From positions 448,816,053 through 448,880,052 of the forward strand of contig CM040118.1 of the NCBI GenBank assembly GCA_022559845.1: a stretch of 64,000 nucleotides of DNA. The letters run 5' to 3'. A model generated the notes under the pieces. That model was not told the DNA's origin, did no database searches, and saw nothing but the letters and a program-made list of their open reading frames with translations. The position numbers and the translations under genes are program-made. Below, one piece after another: positions 21,907-33,061 of this stretch. Each line of letters begins with the position of its first letter. Positions within the stretch are counted from its first letter, which is position 1. The DNA is from Amorphophallus konjac. Lineage: Eukaryota > Streptophyta > Magnoliopsida > Alismatales > Araceae.

Positions 21907-22888
21907 CATACGAATTTGGGGTTTTAACTATCTTTTTTGGCTAACCTTGTTCTATTTGTTGTAGGAGAGAAAGAAGAGAGCTCAAGGAAGCTTCAACGCT
22001 AGATTCGATCTACATCCCTCGACATTTGGAGCTCGTGGAAGAAGAAGAAAAGGAGCGGATCATCAAGGGGATCAAGAGGACACTCTCAACGTCATCATCC
22101 GGCTACCCTCCGACCCGTGGCATAGAGAAGACATTCTATAGCCCTTGTTCTTCGATAGGAATTTCTTTCTACATCCTTTTTGTGCTTAATGGAGTCAATC
22201 TCTTTAGGTTTCTAAAGTTACATTGATCATATCTTTCGTTTCTAAACATCATGTCTGTGAGTGTGTGAACCGTCGGTGAACGGTTGTGGAGTTATTGTGC
22301 CGCCGGCATTGCGGCTTGTGTGTGTGTGATTGTTGGTCCCTTGTGGATCGTGTACGGAGCTGCGTCTCGGTGTGTGCTTATTGTCCGGGGTGTGTTCCCC
22401 GTCGTGTGTGTGTGGATATTGCTACAGAAGCAGCGTGTGTGTGTGTGGTTGGGGTTCATCCCCGTATTGCTACTTTGGTAGCGTGTAGTGAAGCCTCACC
22501 CGGTTGGGTGAGGGGTGGACGTAGGGAGCCCTTGTGGTCCCGAACCACCTAAAAATCTCCGTGTCCCTTGTGATTGCCTGTGTGTTTGTCCCTTTCTTCT
22601 ATCTCGCTTCACAGGTTAGTTTAATAGATTTTTACTCACTACACCACTGCACACTGCTACTTCTGTTATTCGTACTAGGCATAATTTTCTCTAACATTTG
22701 CATTGTTATTACGAGTGAGATCGGAAAGATCGAGAGAACCTATTAATTCTCACATTTGTTTAGGCTAATCAAACAGTTGATTTTAATTCCACTGTGATCA
22801 AGTCAGAAATTTTTTTAAATCCGCCATCAAGGTCAAGGGGACAATTCAACCCCCCTTCTTGTCCGCCATCTCTATCTGGGCCAACAAT

Positions 22889-22900
22889 TGGTATCAGAGC
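22889..22900 (+). other. Primer binding site (initiator tRNA-Met type), nested copia
   Basis: TGGTATCAGAGC lies two bases after the LTR end. This is the usual plant copia site complementary to the 3' end of initiator tRNA-Met. Confidence 0.85.
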
Positions 22901-22955
22901 CCAGTCTCTGATTTTTATTCAGCAGACCTCACGGTCTAGGAGAAAAGATCTTTTT

Positions 22956-24734
22956 ATGATGGCTAGTCTGAATTCAGTTCCTGTATTTGATGGTTTTGAT
23001 TTTACATCATGGCTTGGAAAATTGTGTGTTTGGATTTCTGGCTTTGATCCGAAACTCATGAAATTAATCTCTCATGGTCCACATGTCTTACCCAAAAATG
23101 AACTAAGGTGGACTGATGAACATAGGAAAATGAACTCTGATAATCTTTTTGTTTTGAATGCTCTTAAAGCTGCAATTGACTCTAACAAACTTTCGTTTGT
23201 TCTTGATTGTAGCTCGGCCAAAGAAATCATGGATCAACTGATCAAGGTTCATGAAAGAGGGCTAGAGGATGCTTGCATGATGGCTAATAGCAAGGATGAT
23301 CATTCAGGTTTAGAATCCAAGGAGGTATCTTCTGACTCTGAACTTGATGAAATCTCATTTGAAGAATTCTTGGAAGCATATGATGAACTATCGAGTAAGT
23401 ACAAGAGATTGAAATCTGAAAATAAGAATTTGAAAAAGAAAATTGAAAGCTTGAGTGTTGATAATTCTTCATGTGAAAAATGCATTGAGTTTGAAAAGCT
23501 AGTTGAGTCACTTGTCTATGAGGTGGACAATCATAAAGAAACCATTTCATGTTTAACAACTGAAAATAAATCTTTAAAGACTGAAATTTTGGAACTTCAA
23601 CAAATAAAAGAAGACAATGAAAAGCTGAAAATATTGAATTCCGCTATATCTGAAAAATTGCTTCTTTTGGAAAATGGAAAAGCTACTTTGAATGCTGAAT
23701 CTGAAAAGTTGAAATAACTAAGAAAGGAAATTGAAAGCCTCAAGAACATAAATGATAAATTTGAATGTGATAAAGCCTTGAACAAAATTGTTGGTGAAAA
23801 TGTGAGTTTTCAAATGAATGAACTAAAACACACTTCTATGAACAAAAATTCATTTGAAAAACTCCAAAATGAAAATAGTGCTTTGTTGATTCAAATTTCA
23901 TTGCTTGAGAGTAGATTGAAAAATCTTGAAAAGGTTAAAAAAGGCAAAAGTGTGATTATTAATGATCATCAAAATTCTCATGTTCTAGAACAAGATGTCG
24001 CAAGTTACAAAACCGTCAATTCATTGTTAAATGAGAAAATTGTTTCATGTGAACAAGAGATTGCCAATTCTCATTTACAAATCTTGAATCTACAAAATGA
24101 AATCAAGACCTTAAATAAATCTTTGTATTCGTATGATAAAGAAAATGAAAAATAAAAAGATGTTGTTGAATGCTCTTATGTGCATGAAAAGACTTCAATC
24201 GTTAAACATGTTCATGCACCAAGAAAAAGAAGGAATGTCTTTTGTGACTATTGTGGCAAATTTGGCCATGAAATGTATGATTGCCTTTTAATGAAGTTTG
24301 ATGATGAGGTGGCTTTGAAATCTAGAGTGGAAAATGATATTGGTTCCAAAGATCATGAGAAATCCACAATGAAAAATCTCAACACTCATTGTTACTATTG
24401 TGGGTTACATGGTCATGTCTTTGAAAATTGCTTCGTTAAGAAAGATGATGATGAATGGTTTGCCAACAAGAACTTTTCATGTTATTATTGTAGTGAACAA
24501 GGACACATGATGGATAATTGTTCCTTAATGAAAAATGATGAGAAATTATCCATGAAAAGAAAATCTTTCTACTGCTATTACTGTGGTGAGAATGGTCATT
24601 CTATGGATGATTGTTCCACAATGAAAATTGATGATGAGTGGTATGAAAGGAAAAATAAGAAAAATACATTTGTTCATGTTAGGACTAACCCCTCGGGACC
24701 CAAGATGGTTTGGGTACCCAAATATCCAACTTGA
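22956..24734 (+). pseudogene. copia gag with four zinc knuckles, two in-frame TAA stops
   Basis: From ATG 22956 one frame runs to 24734, broken only by TAA at 23715-23717 and 24153-24155. The N-terminus (PVFDGFDFTSWLGKLCVWI, then LFVLNALKAAIDSNKL) matches the copia gag capsid pattern, but that fold is shortened. A long coiled-coil region rich in Lys, Glu and Leu follows (about 23380-24150). Four CX2CX4HX4C knuckles come next: CDYCGKFGHEMYDC, CYYCGLHGHVFENC, CYYCSEQGHMMDNC and CYYCGENGHSMDDC. The frame ends at VWVPKYPT then TGA. Copia gag usually has one knuckle, so four is unusual. Confidence 0.85.
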
Positions 24735-26732
24735 GAATCTATTTTGCAGGGATACCTTGAGGTCGAAGAAATTAATAAACATTGGGATCTCAAGGTGAGG
24801 AAGAAAATGATTTGTTTTAAAACTTTGTCTCACTTGGTTCTCTTTAAAAAATCTGAAAAAGGTAAAATTTATGTATTGAGAAAAATGCTTCCAACTTGGT
24901 TCACTGGTTATGGTATCTTTTGGAAATATTGACAATTTTTGAGTTCCATGTCAGAATGACTTGATCACTTCTGTTTTCACTCCATGTGAATAAATTCTGT
25001 CTTCAAATGCTTTACTCTTCTCATAAATTATTTTCACACTTATAATCAACTCTTGTAAATAAAATTTGGTTTGAATGCTTCTCATTGTGCATAGAGTTTT
25101 CAAACTCTTACTTACTTTTTGTAAATAATCACTCACTTGTGCATACATAGATCACATGCTTAAGTTGCATAAAACATGCTGCACATATCATATACATCCT
25201 CACTTGCATACATTTGCACTTGCTTGCATACATTTGCATATTCCTCATATTCGTGTGCTTGATTGCTATGATTTTTCGGTATATAAAATAGTGTTTGTGG
25301 AAAGTTGGATTATGTCTAGCCGGAAGCTCTCACTATGCGTGATGGTGGTCTTCGGACCTATGTTCCCCGCCGCGTACCGAAAATCACTTTGTTTGAATAG
25401 TTTGCTATATCCTTGCTTGAATGCATGTATATATTTTTAGAACACAATTCCTTGCAAATCTTCTAAGACCTCACCTCCTTGCTATATAAAATGCAGTGAT
25501 TTTAATCATTTGTGAAAAGTGACATATACAAAGGAGGATGATTCATTTCAACTGTGCATACATTTAGGGAGAGTCATAACTGTGTATAGGCAAATTCATC
25601 TTCTACATCCAAAGCAATTACCCATACATTATTCCAAAATGATGCATATGAATTTGATTGATAAGGATTTCAGAAATTCTTTTTAACACTTCATGGGAAA
25701 CAAATTTCTACATGAAAATTGAGAGAATCGTGAGGAAAAAGCTGCCTACCCCGCATGCTTAAATAAGTGGTATGTCTAACTGAGTAGCCGGGAATCTCCA
25801 CTGAAATAAATGAGGAAACTCGCGTCGAAAGGTGAAACAAAATCCACATTTTGTGATGAATCCTAGTAAGCCGGGAAACCCCATTGAGACACATGAGGTG
25901 ACTCGCGCCGAACAGTGAAATCCAATAAAAGAAAAATAAAAAGGGGTTGAGCGACGCTACCAATAGTCGAGGATCAAAATGGAAGTGTAGGAAGGAAATA
26001 ACCCTCTAGTGTTTTCTAGAAACTCTGCTAATATCCATATAAACTTGAATTTCATTGCTCATTTACATAAATTTCAATTGGGTATTTTTGTGATGATTGT
26101 ATATCTTGAATTTGTTCTTATCATGGCTTATGTAGTACCTTGCATATATGAATGCACTACCTTTTTTTGATTATGGTTCATATCTCACATTTTGATTTTT
26201 AATGAACTGTTCGTTCGCTATCCCCTTACCCCATGAAGGGGGAGCTATAGTATTGTATGTGTGCTTAACTCCAATGCATGCTTGCTTGTTTGCTTGCTTG
26301 CATACTTCATTTCACATTTAAGTTTGCATAGATGCATCTTTAGGTTACATAATCCCATTGTCTGTTGACCTTTGTTCTTGACAATTGGGGGAGTATAATG
26401 TGCTTTTTGGCACTTTACACTGTGTGCATAGCTAGGTTTCATTTTTGCATAAAGGTTAGTTAAATCACACACTTGTGAATAATTAGTGTTACATATAATG
26501 AAAAATTCAAAAAATTGACCATTTTGCATTGAATTCACATACCTGTTGATTGTATGTCAAATTCCAAACCTTTGTGTGGTTCATAGTTCATACTCTTCCC
26601 TTCGTGGGAAGTTAATTGCTGGGTTCGTGTGCTCATTTTTTTTAATTCATATTTACCCTTGAGTCCCCCATTTTTTTTGCTAATGACAAAGGGGGAGAGA
26701 ACTTTAAATGGTCACAATATATTGTCATCATC
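24735..26732 (+). other. Interior of nested copia without pol; contains a duplicated 54-bp block
   Basis: After gag a short open stretch to 24932 has no recognised motif. The remaining 1.8 kb is AT-rich and uncoded. Protease, integrase and RT motifs are missing, so the region represents a deletion or replacement of pol. A block containing AGCCGGGAA...ACTCGCG is present twice (25783-25836 and 25866-25920). A purine-rich GACAAAGGGGGAGAG at about 26685 resembles a second PPT. Confidence 0.7.
25783..25920 (+). repeat. Two imperfect 54-55-bp copies, 83 bp apart
   Basis: Both copies run GTA(A)GCCGGGAA(T/A)C...CCA...GA...AAATGAGG or CATGAGG, then ACTCGCG(T/C)CGAA and GTGAAA. They are separated by 29 bp. 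Their meaning is unknown. Confidence 0.7.
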
Positions 26733-26745
26733 AAAAAGGGGGAGA
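26733..26745 (+). other. Polypurine tract, nested copia
   Basis: AAAAAGGGGGAGA immediately precedes the 3' LTR start. This is the standard copia PPT. Confidence 0.85.
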
Positions 26746-26746
26746 T

Positions 26747-29559
26747 TATTGGGTTCTGTGTGTCCCCTCGTTGTCTTTGACAATGGTTTTGATGATTCTA
26801 ATATATTGTGTGTTTTATGCTTAATGGCATTTCGATGACAAACAACTCAAACAAACTAACACGATGATCTTTTGCTTTGCAGGATTGGAATCAAATGATG
26901 AATATCATTTTGGGAGTCAAATGGCTGATGGACAAGCTTCTTGCTATCCACAACTGATTTCTGTTTTACATGCCTCTCATGGATATTGATGTATTTAGTT
27001 TGAATAAGTTTCATGCATAGCAAATACAATGGTCTTTGAGTGAAAGACATTCTTATGGTGCTTGATAGATAGCATATTGCATTTGATAATTGGATGAGGA
27101 AATCATGTTCCTAAGTAGATTTTTCACATGTGTTTCATATGACTTTACCATGGTTCAAACATGTATACTCCTCTTGAGAATGAGTTAAGTTCAAACTGGG
27201 TTTGATTATGCTTAGATTGGAAATGATTCATTGCTTATTCTCTTAATTGAGTCAAGTTGCTTTTGAGGAGTTAATGTTTTCAAAGTTCTTTATGCATGTC
27301 TTGAGGAGGTGTTAAAGATGAAAATGTGTTCAAAGCATTTATGTGCCTCATGCTTATGCTGTCATTTTCATATTTCATGTCATTTGGGTTTTGGTCGCAA
27401 AACTAGCTCATTATACTAATGCATGACTCAAATATTTTGATCTCGATCTAACCATGTGTTTATTCATTGTTTCAGGTTAAAATATCATGGTTGATCATCA
27501 TGGGACTTTGGTAACATCTAAACATCTATTTTCCCATGTTTTAACTGAGGTTTTTGAAGTGGCTTCTAGATGAACATGCTTTCTCTAAATCTTGTGTAAA
27601 CAAGTTCGTTTGATGCATGCATTTGTTGAAAACATGTATGATTTGTTGTTTCAAGCTTTGGCAAAAGATTTGGATTGATTTCATGGAGATATCTTTTTGT
27701 TTGATTTGAACTACCTTTATAACTCATGTTGACTCATGCATGCTGTGCATGAGTTTTTACATATTGACTCATGCGTGTTGTGCATGAGTTTTTGGAGCCT
27801 TCAGGTGGATCATATTCATAGTGTTTTGATTGGGGTCAAAATCCCATTTTCATGCACTGGACTTATATTGACTGCACTTCAAGTGGGAAGTTTGCTCTCA
27901 TTGTAAAAATGGTGTGTTTAATGCTCACATTTGTTGAACGAGATCTAAAAATGCTAACATCTTGTTTTCAATGCATATTCATTTATTTTACATGTTGAAT
28001 GAGGAGGAATGATTGTTGGTTGGACACAAATTGATTTCATTCGGGTTTAGAATGAATTCTCTTGCAAATTCATCATGATGTTTTAGTTACATGCAAACTA
28101 GTTTATTTAACTTGCTTTTGATCATTTAATTTCATGTTGAATGGTTGAATTCATTGGGTTGCATGTTTAGAACTTTATATGACCTTTTGGAATCACTTTT
28201 TGATGTTTGGAGTTGATTGGGTCGACCCCCCACACTGGATGGGTCGTCCCCTGGGCAGAACAGGGCACTTTCAGCACTCTGGCTGAAAGTGGGTCGACCC
28301 CCCTTCAGAAGTGGGTCGACCCCCCTATGACAAAACCTGCCAGACAGCATTCTGTCTGGCAGGTGGATCGACCCCCCTCCAAAGTGTGTCCACCCCCCCT
28401 GTTCGCAGCACCGTGCGGGATTTCCGTAAGTCACCGTAACCCGACCAAATCACATCCAATTGGGCTGAAAATTTACACACTTGCCCTTGGGTTAGTAATG
28501 AACATATTAGGGTGGGTTTGCTAGGGTTTTGCAAGGGTATTGTGGTCTTTTGCACAACTCATCCCTCTTGTATATATAACATACGAATTTGGGGTTTTAA
28601 CTATCTTTTTTGGCTAACCTTGTTCTATTTGTTGTAGGAGAGAAAGAAGAGAGCTCAAGGAAGCTTCAACGCTAGATTCGATCTACATCCCTCGACATTT
28701 GGAGCTCGTGGAAGAAGAAGAAAAGGAGCGGATCATCAAGGGGATCAAGAGGACACTCTCAACGTCATCATCCGGCTACCCTCCGACCCGTGGCATAGAG
28801 AAGACATTCTATAGCCCTTGTTCTTCGATAGGAATTTCTTTCTACATCCTTTTTGTGCTTAATGGAGTCAATCTCTTTAGGTTTCTAAAGTTATATTGAT
28901 CATATCTTTCATTTCTAAACATCATGTCTGTGAGTGTGTGAACCGTCGGTGAATGGTTGTGGAGTTATTGTGCCGTCGGCATTGCGGCTTGTGTGTGTGT
29001 GATTGTTGGTCCCTTGTAAATCGTGTACGGAGCTGCGTCTCGGTGTGTGCTTATTGTCCGGGGTGTGTTCCCCGTCGTGTGTGTGTGGATATTGCTACAG
29101 AAGCAGCGTGTGTGTGTGTGGTTGGGGTTCATCCCCGTATTGCTACTTTGGTAGCGTGTAGTGAAGTCTCACCCGGTTGGGTGAGGGGTGGACGTAGGGA
29201 GCCCTTATGGTCCCGAACCACCTAAAAATCTCCGTGTCCCTTGTGATTGCCTGTGTGTTTGTCCCTTTCTTCTATCTCGCTTCACAGGTTAGTTTAATAG
29301 ATTTTTACTCACTACACCACTGCACACTGCTACTTCTGTTATTCGTACTAGGCATAATTTTCTCTAACATTTGCATTGTTATTACGAGTGAGATCGGAAA
29401 GATCGAGAGAACCTATTAATTCTCACGTTTGTTTAGGCTAATCAAACAGTTGATTTTAATTCCACTGTGATCAATTCAGAAAGTTTTTTAAATCCGCCAT
29501 CAAGGTCAAGGGGACAATTCAACCCCCCTTCTTGTCCGCCATCTCTATCTGGGCCAACA
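26747..29559 (+). repeat. 3' LTR of the nested copia element
   Basis: It has the same 2813-bp length as the 5' LTR, with about two dozen scattered substitutions. One of these changes the terminal TG to TA. The TATA box (28571-28579), hairpin cluster and TG-rich tract are all conserved. Confidence 0.93.
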
Positions 29560-31620
29560 GAGTCCATACCGATATCCTCCCACTTCCACTTGGGAATATC
29601 AAGAGGATGTAGCTTACCGGCAGGCTTTTGGTGTTCCGCCTTAACTTCTTGGCATGTGAGACAGCGAGACACGAAGTCCGCTACTTCTCTTTTCATGTTG
29701 GGCCACCAAACGGTCCTTTTCAAATCTTGGTACATTTTGGTAGCTCCTGGATGAATCGTGTACCTTGATCTGTGAGCTTCATCTAATAAGATCTTCTTTT
29801 TTAACTCTGGATAATCTGGGATGCAAGTTCTATCTCTGAATAACATCCTTCCATCTGATGCTAATTTGAAATCAGATTGCTCTTCTATCTTGCCCTTGAT
29901 TTCCACTAATACCGGGTCATTATCTTGCAGTCCTTGTATCTCTGAGAGTAGATCTGGCTTTATGCTCATAGGAGATAGTGTAACACACTTGTTCTTCTGG
30001 TCCATGCTTATGTCAAGTCGAGAGAATTGTTCTAGCAACTTCCACTCCTGAATCATACAATTGGCTAATAGTGCTCTCGGCTTTCGACTGAGGGCATCGA
30101 CTACAGGATTACCCTTTCCAGGATGATATTGTATAGTGAAGTCAAAGTCCTTAAGATATTCCAGCCAACGCCTCTGTCTCATATTCAATTCCTTTTGAGA
30201 TAAGAGATATTTGAGACTCTTGTGATCGGAGTATACAGTGAATTGTACTTCGTACAAGTAATGTCTCCAGATCTTCAATGCAAACACTACCGCAGCCAAT
30301 TCTAGATCATGTATTGGGTAGTTCTCTTCATGCTTCTTTAGCTGTCGAGATGAGTAAGCTATGACTCTCCCTTGTTGCATTAAGACACATCCGAGGCCAA
30401 TGCCAGATGCATCGGTGTATACCTCAAATTTCTCGCCTTCAATTGGTAAAGCTAAAACCGGGGCAGTAGTTAGGTGATCCTTGAGGGCTTGGAAGATTCT
30501 TTCACATTCCTCACTCCATTCATAATGGATCCACTTGCGTGTTAGTCTAGTGAGTGGTACGACGATCTTGGAGAAATCCTTGATGAATCGCCGGTAATAG
30601 CCCGCAAGACCCAAGAAACTACGGATCTTGCTAGCATTGGTCGGTCTTTCCCAATTCTTGACAACTTCAACCTTCGACGGATCTACGGATAATCCGTCCT
30701 TTGATATGACATGTCCTAGGAAAGACACTTCTTCCAGCCAGAACTCACATTTACTGAGCTTTGCATATAACTGATTTGTCCTCAATATCTGTAATGCAAT
30801 CCTCAAATGCTGCTCATGTTCTTCCTTGGTCTTTGAATAGATCAATATATCATCAATGAAAACCACTATGAATTGATCTAGATGAGGCTTGAATATACTA
30901 TTCATCAACTGCATAAAGGCTGCAGGGGCATTTGTTAGTCCAAAAGGCATAACAACAAATTCGTAGTGCACATACCTGCTCCTGAACACGGTCTTATGAA
31001 TGACCTCATCCTTGATTCTCAGTTGGTGATATCCTGACCTAAGATCAATCTTCGAGAAATACTTGGATCCAGATATTTGATCAAATAACTCATCGATTCT
31101 CGGCAGTGGATACTTGTTCTTGATAGTGAGATAATTCAACTATTGATAGTCGATGCATAACCTTATGGATCCATCCTTCTTCTTTACAAATAACACCGAT
31201 GCTCTCCATGGGGAAGTACTCGGCCTAATAAATCCTTTCTTAGGAAGCTCCATCAATTATTCTTTTAACTCCTTGAGTTCGGCAGGGGACATCCTATATG
31301 GTGCCTTAGAAACTGGACCAGCACCAGGGACCAAGTCGATGGTAAATGCCACTTCTCTTTGTGGGGGTAGCCCAGGCAAATCTTTCGGAAACACGTTCGG
31401 AAACTCTTGCACAACAGGGATGTCTTCTAGCTTAGTCTCCTTAGTTTCCTTAATGGTGAAAACAGTAAGGAAAGATAGACATCCTTTCCTTATTAGCTTG
31501 CTAGCTCGGAGGGCCGAAGTAAGAGGTGACTTGCTCCGACTCTTAGGGCTAGTATAGACCAGTTTCGGGAATTCCTTGAAAGTAACCTTGCTGTTACGGC
31601 AATCAACAGTTGCCTAGTAC
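29560..31620 (-). pseudogene. Tekay pol, upstream half: RT, RNase H and integrase zinc domain
   Basis: From the stop near 31142 a 565-residue frame is open. RT motifs are [14 protein letters not shown] (first Asp), [11 protein letters not shown] and FIDDILIYS (catalytic Asp pair). RNase H starts at [13 protein letters not shown] and ends near VVDALSRK. The integrase zinc region reads [18 protein letters not shown], then [12 protein letters not shown]. The frame breaks at the copia element inside GMD, just before the first catalytic Asp region. The segment before 31139 (PFTI to LCIDYQ) is in frame but has stops at about 31142 and 31258. Confidence 0.92.
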
Positions 31621-32105
31621 TTGGATAACCAATCAGCTCCTAATATGATATCATAGTCCTTCATATCTAGGCATATGAGGTCGATAGGGAGGTTTCTTCC
31701 TTTAACCAAGACTTCACAATTTTGGTAATGGTGAGCAATATCAGCCTCGTTTCCAAGAGGAGTTGAGATAACTAATTTTATCCACTCCGGTTCCATAGGT
31801 AGCGGGTCAGCAAACTTATTGGAGACAAAAGAATGTGATGCACTAGTATCAAATAAGACATGTGCAGACTTGGAACAAACTTGCAGCGTACCTTCCACTA
31901 GTCCACCCTCGTCTTGATCTGCCTCCTTAATATCTTGGAGACGTGCATTCTTCGTCACCGGGAATTTTCCATCACCGGCTTGATCATTGAGCAACGGGTA
32001 GTCGGGAATCCGATGATCACGGCTCCCACAGTGGAGACAAGCTCCAAGTTTCCTCCAACACTCATCAGCCTTATGTCCGGCCTTGTCACAATGTTTACAT
32101 ATCAC
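31614..32105 (-). pseudogene. Tekay nucleocapsid zinc knuckle and aspartic protease
   Basis: The zinc knuckle CKHCDKAGHKADEC is followed by a second, damaged one (CLHCGSRDHRIPDY). The protease region then reads VLFDTSASHSFVSN. The family's catalytic triad is D-S/T-G, and here Gly is replaced by Ser, which should disable cleavage. The later ILGADWL motif typical of the protease C-terminus is intact. A stop follows at 31614. Confidence 0.88.
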
Positions 32106-32888
32106 TTTGGAAGGTGTGGTGGTGATGGAGAAAGGTTTGGTCTTCTTGAACTTATGCTCTTGGGAGGGAGTACCTCCATTACTTGGCCTCTTCTTGTTGA
32201 AATTTGGTTTAAAGAAACCAGAACTAGTGACCTGTTCCTTCTTATCTTTCCCACGAATCCTATCAGATAGTTCCGTGGCATCTTCTAATAACTGGGCTCA
32301 TCGTACCATCTCCGAATAGACTTGTATGTCCATCGGCGCCAGTTGTGTGATATATTGGGGCCTGAGCCCATTAAGAAATCTCCTAGCTTTCATCTTCTCA
32401 GTACTGACTAGATGTTTAGCATACCGGGACAACCTAGAGAATTTTGCCTCGTACTCAGCTACCGACAACGATCGTTGCTTAAGTGCGGCGAACTCGGCAG
32501 CTTTCTTCTCCTGGACTCGGTCGGAGAAATACTTATTGTTGAAATATTCCACAAATTCTTCCCAAGTAACTTGGCCTTGCTCTAAGGTGGCTTCTACTGA
32601 CTCCCACCAGCATCGGGCTTCTCTCTCCAGTTGAAATGTGGCTAATAAGACCATCTCTTGGTCCGTGCATTGCATAACTCTAAAGATACGTTCAGTCTCT
32701 CGGATCCAGTGCTCGGCATCATCCGGATAAGTGGATCCCATGAACTTAGGAGGGTTCATGTTCTTGAAGCTTTGGTGGAGATTTCCCGCTCCACGGTGTG
32801 CACCTCCTTATGCCACCTGTTGAAGTGCCTGCATCATGCCTTGCAGAGTGCGTTGCATGTTGCGCCACTGAGCACGTTCGGCAGCCAT
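32106..32888 (-). pseudogene. Tekay gag capsid domain
   Basis: ATG at 32888 opens MAAERAQWRNMQRTLQGMMQ and then stops at 32810-32808. The capsid core resumes with NPPKFMGSTYPDDAEHWIRE, then REARCWWESVEATLEQGQ, and FLNGLRPQYITQLA, the classic Retrotrans_gag pattern of plant chromoviruses. A further stop at 32297-32295 separates it from the Lys/Pro-rich stretch leading to the zinc knuckle. The protein would form the particle shell. Two stops indicate inactivity. Confidence 0.88.
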
Positions 32889-33042
32889 GGTCCTACAAGA
32901 TTTTTAAATAACTAAATTAATATGAGATTGTCCAAAGATTTGAATATCTAAGTTGCCTTAACCCATGGTTCTACCCAATCTCACTGGTTGAAGGTTTAAA
33001 CCTATCCTTGGACTTGGGTTTCCTAGGAATTGAATATCATAG

Positions 33043-33054
33043 GCTCTGATACCA
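33043..33054 (-). other. Primer binding site, Tekay-like element
   Basis: The minus strand reads TGGTATCAGAGC, seven bases after the 5' LTR end at 33062. It matches the initiator tRNA-Met 3' end used by many plant LTR elements. Confidence 0.8.
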
Positions 33055-33061
33055 CAAAAAC

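Larger units (their letters stand above)
20074..22886 (+). repeat. 5' LTR of the nested copia element
   Basis: The LTR is 2813 bp with TG...CA ends and inverted terminal bases TGTTGG/CCAACA. It holds a TATA box at 21898-21906 and a cluster of GGGTCGACCCCC phrases and hairpins at 21545-21730. The region 22270-22480 is a TG-rich tract. No gene is present. Confidence 0.93.
20074..29559 (+). mobile_element. Young, pol-less Ty1/copia element nested in Tekay integrase
   Basis: LTRs of equal length (2813 bp, 20074-22886 and 26747-29559) start TGTTGGG (mutated to TATTGGG in the right copy) and end GGGCCAACA. The PBS at 22889-22900 and the PPT at 26733-26745 are intact. The flanking 5-mers AAGTC (20069-20073) and GAGTC (29560-29564) differ by one base, and the Tekay frame is continuous if the insertion and one flank copy are ignored. 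By eye the LTRs differ at about two dozen sites (near 0.9%), so the insertion is recent. The 3.86-kb interior encodes only gag. Protease, integrase and RT are absent, so it must have moved with proteins from another element. Confidence 0.93.

Noticed and set aside
22286..22552. Cys/Val-rich ORF in the copia LTR (duplicated at 28953)
   Set aside because: It is produced by a TG-rich simple-sequence tract and is duplicated only because it is in both LTRs.
22889..22900. tRNA gene fragment at the PBS sites (also 33043, 44504, 56728)
   Set aside because: Only about 12 bases match the initiator tRNA-Met 3' end and they sit right next to LTR ends. They are primer binding sites.
31153..31557. Plus-strand 134-residue ORF
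   Set aside because: It is antisense to the Tekay RT N-terminal region, where the minus strand gives recognisable RT sequence.
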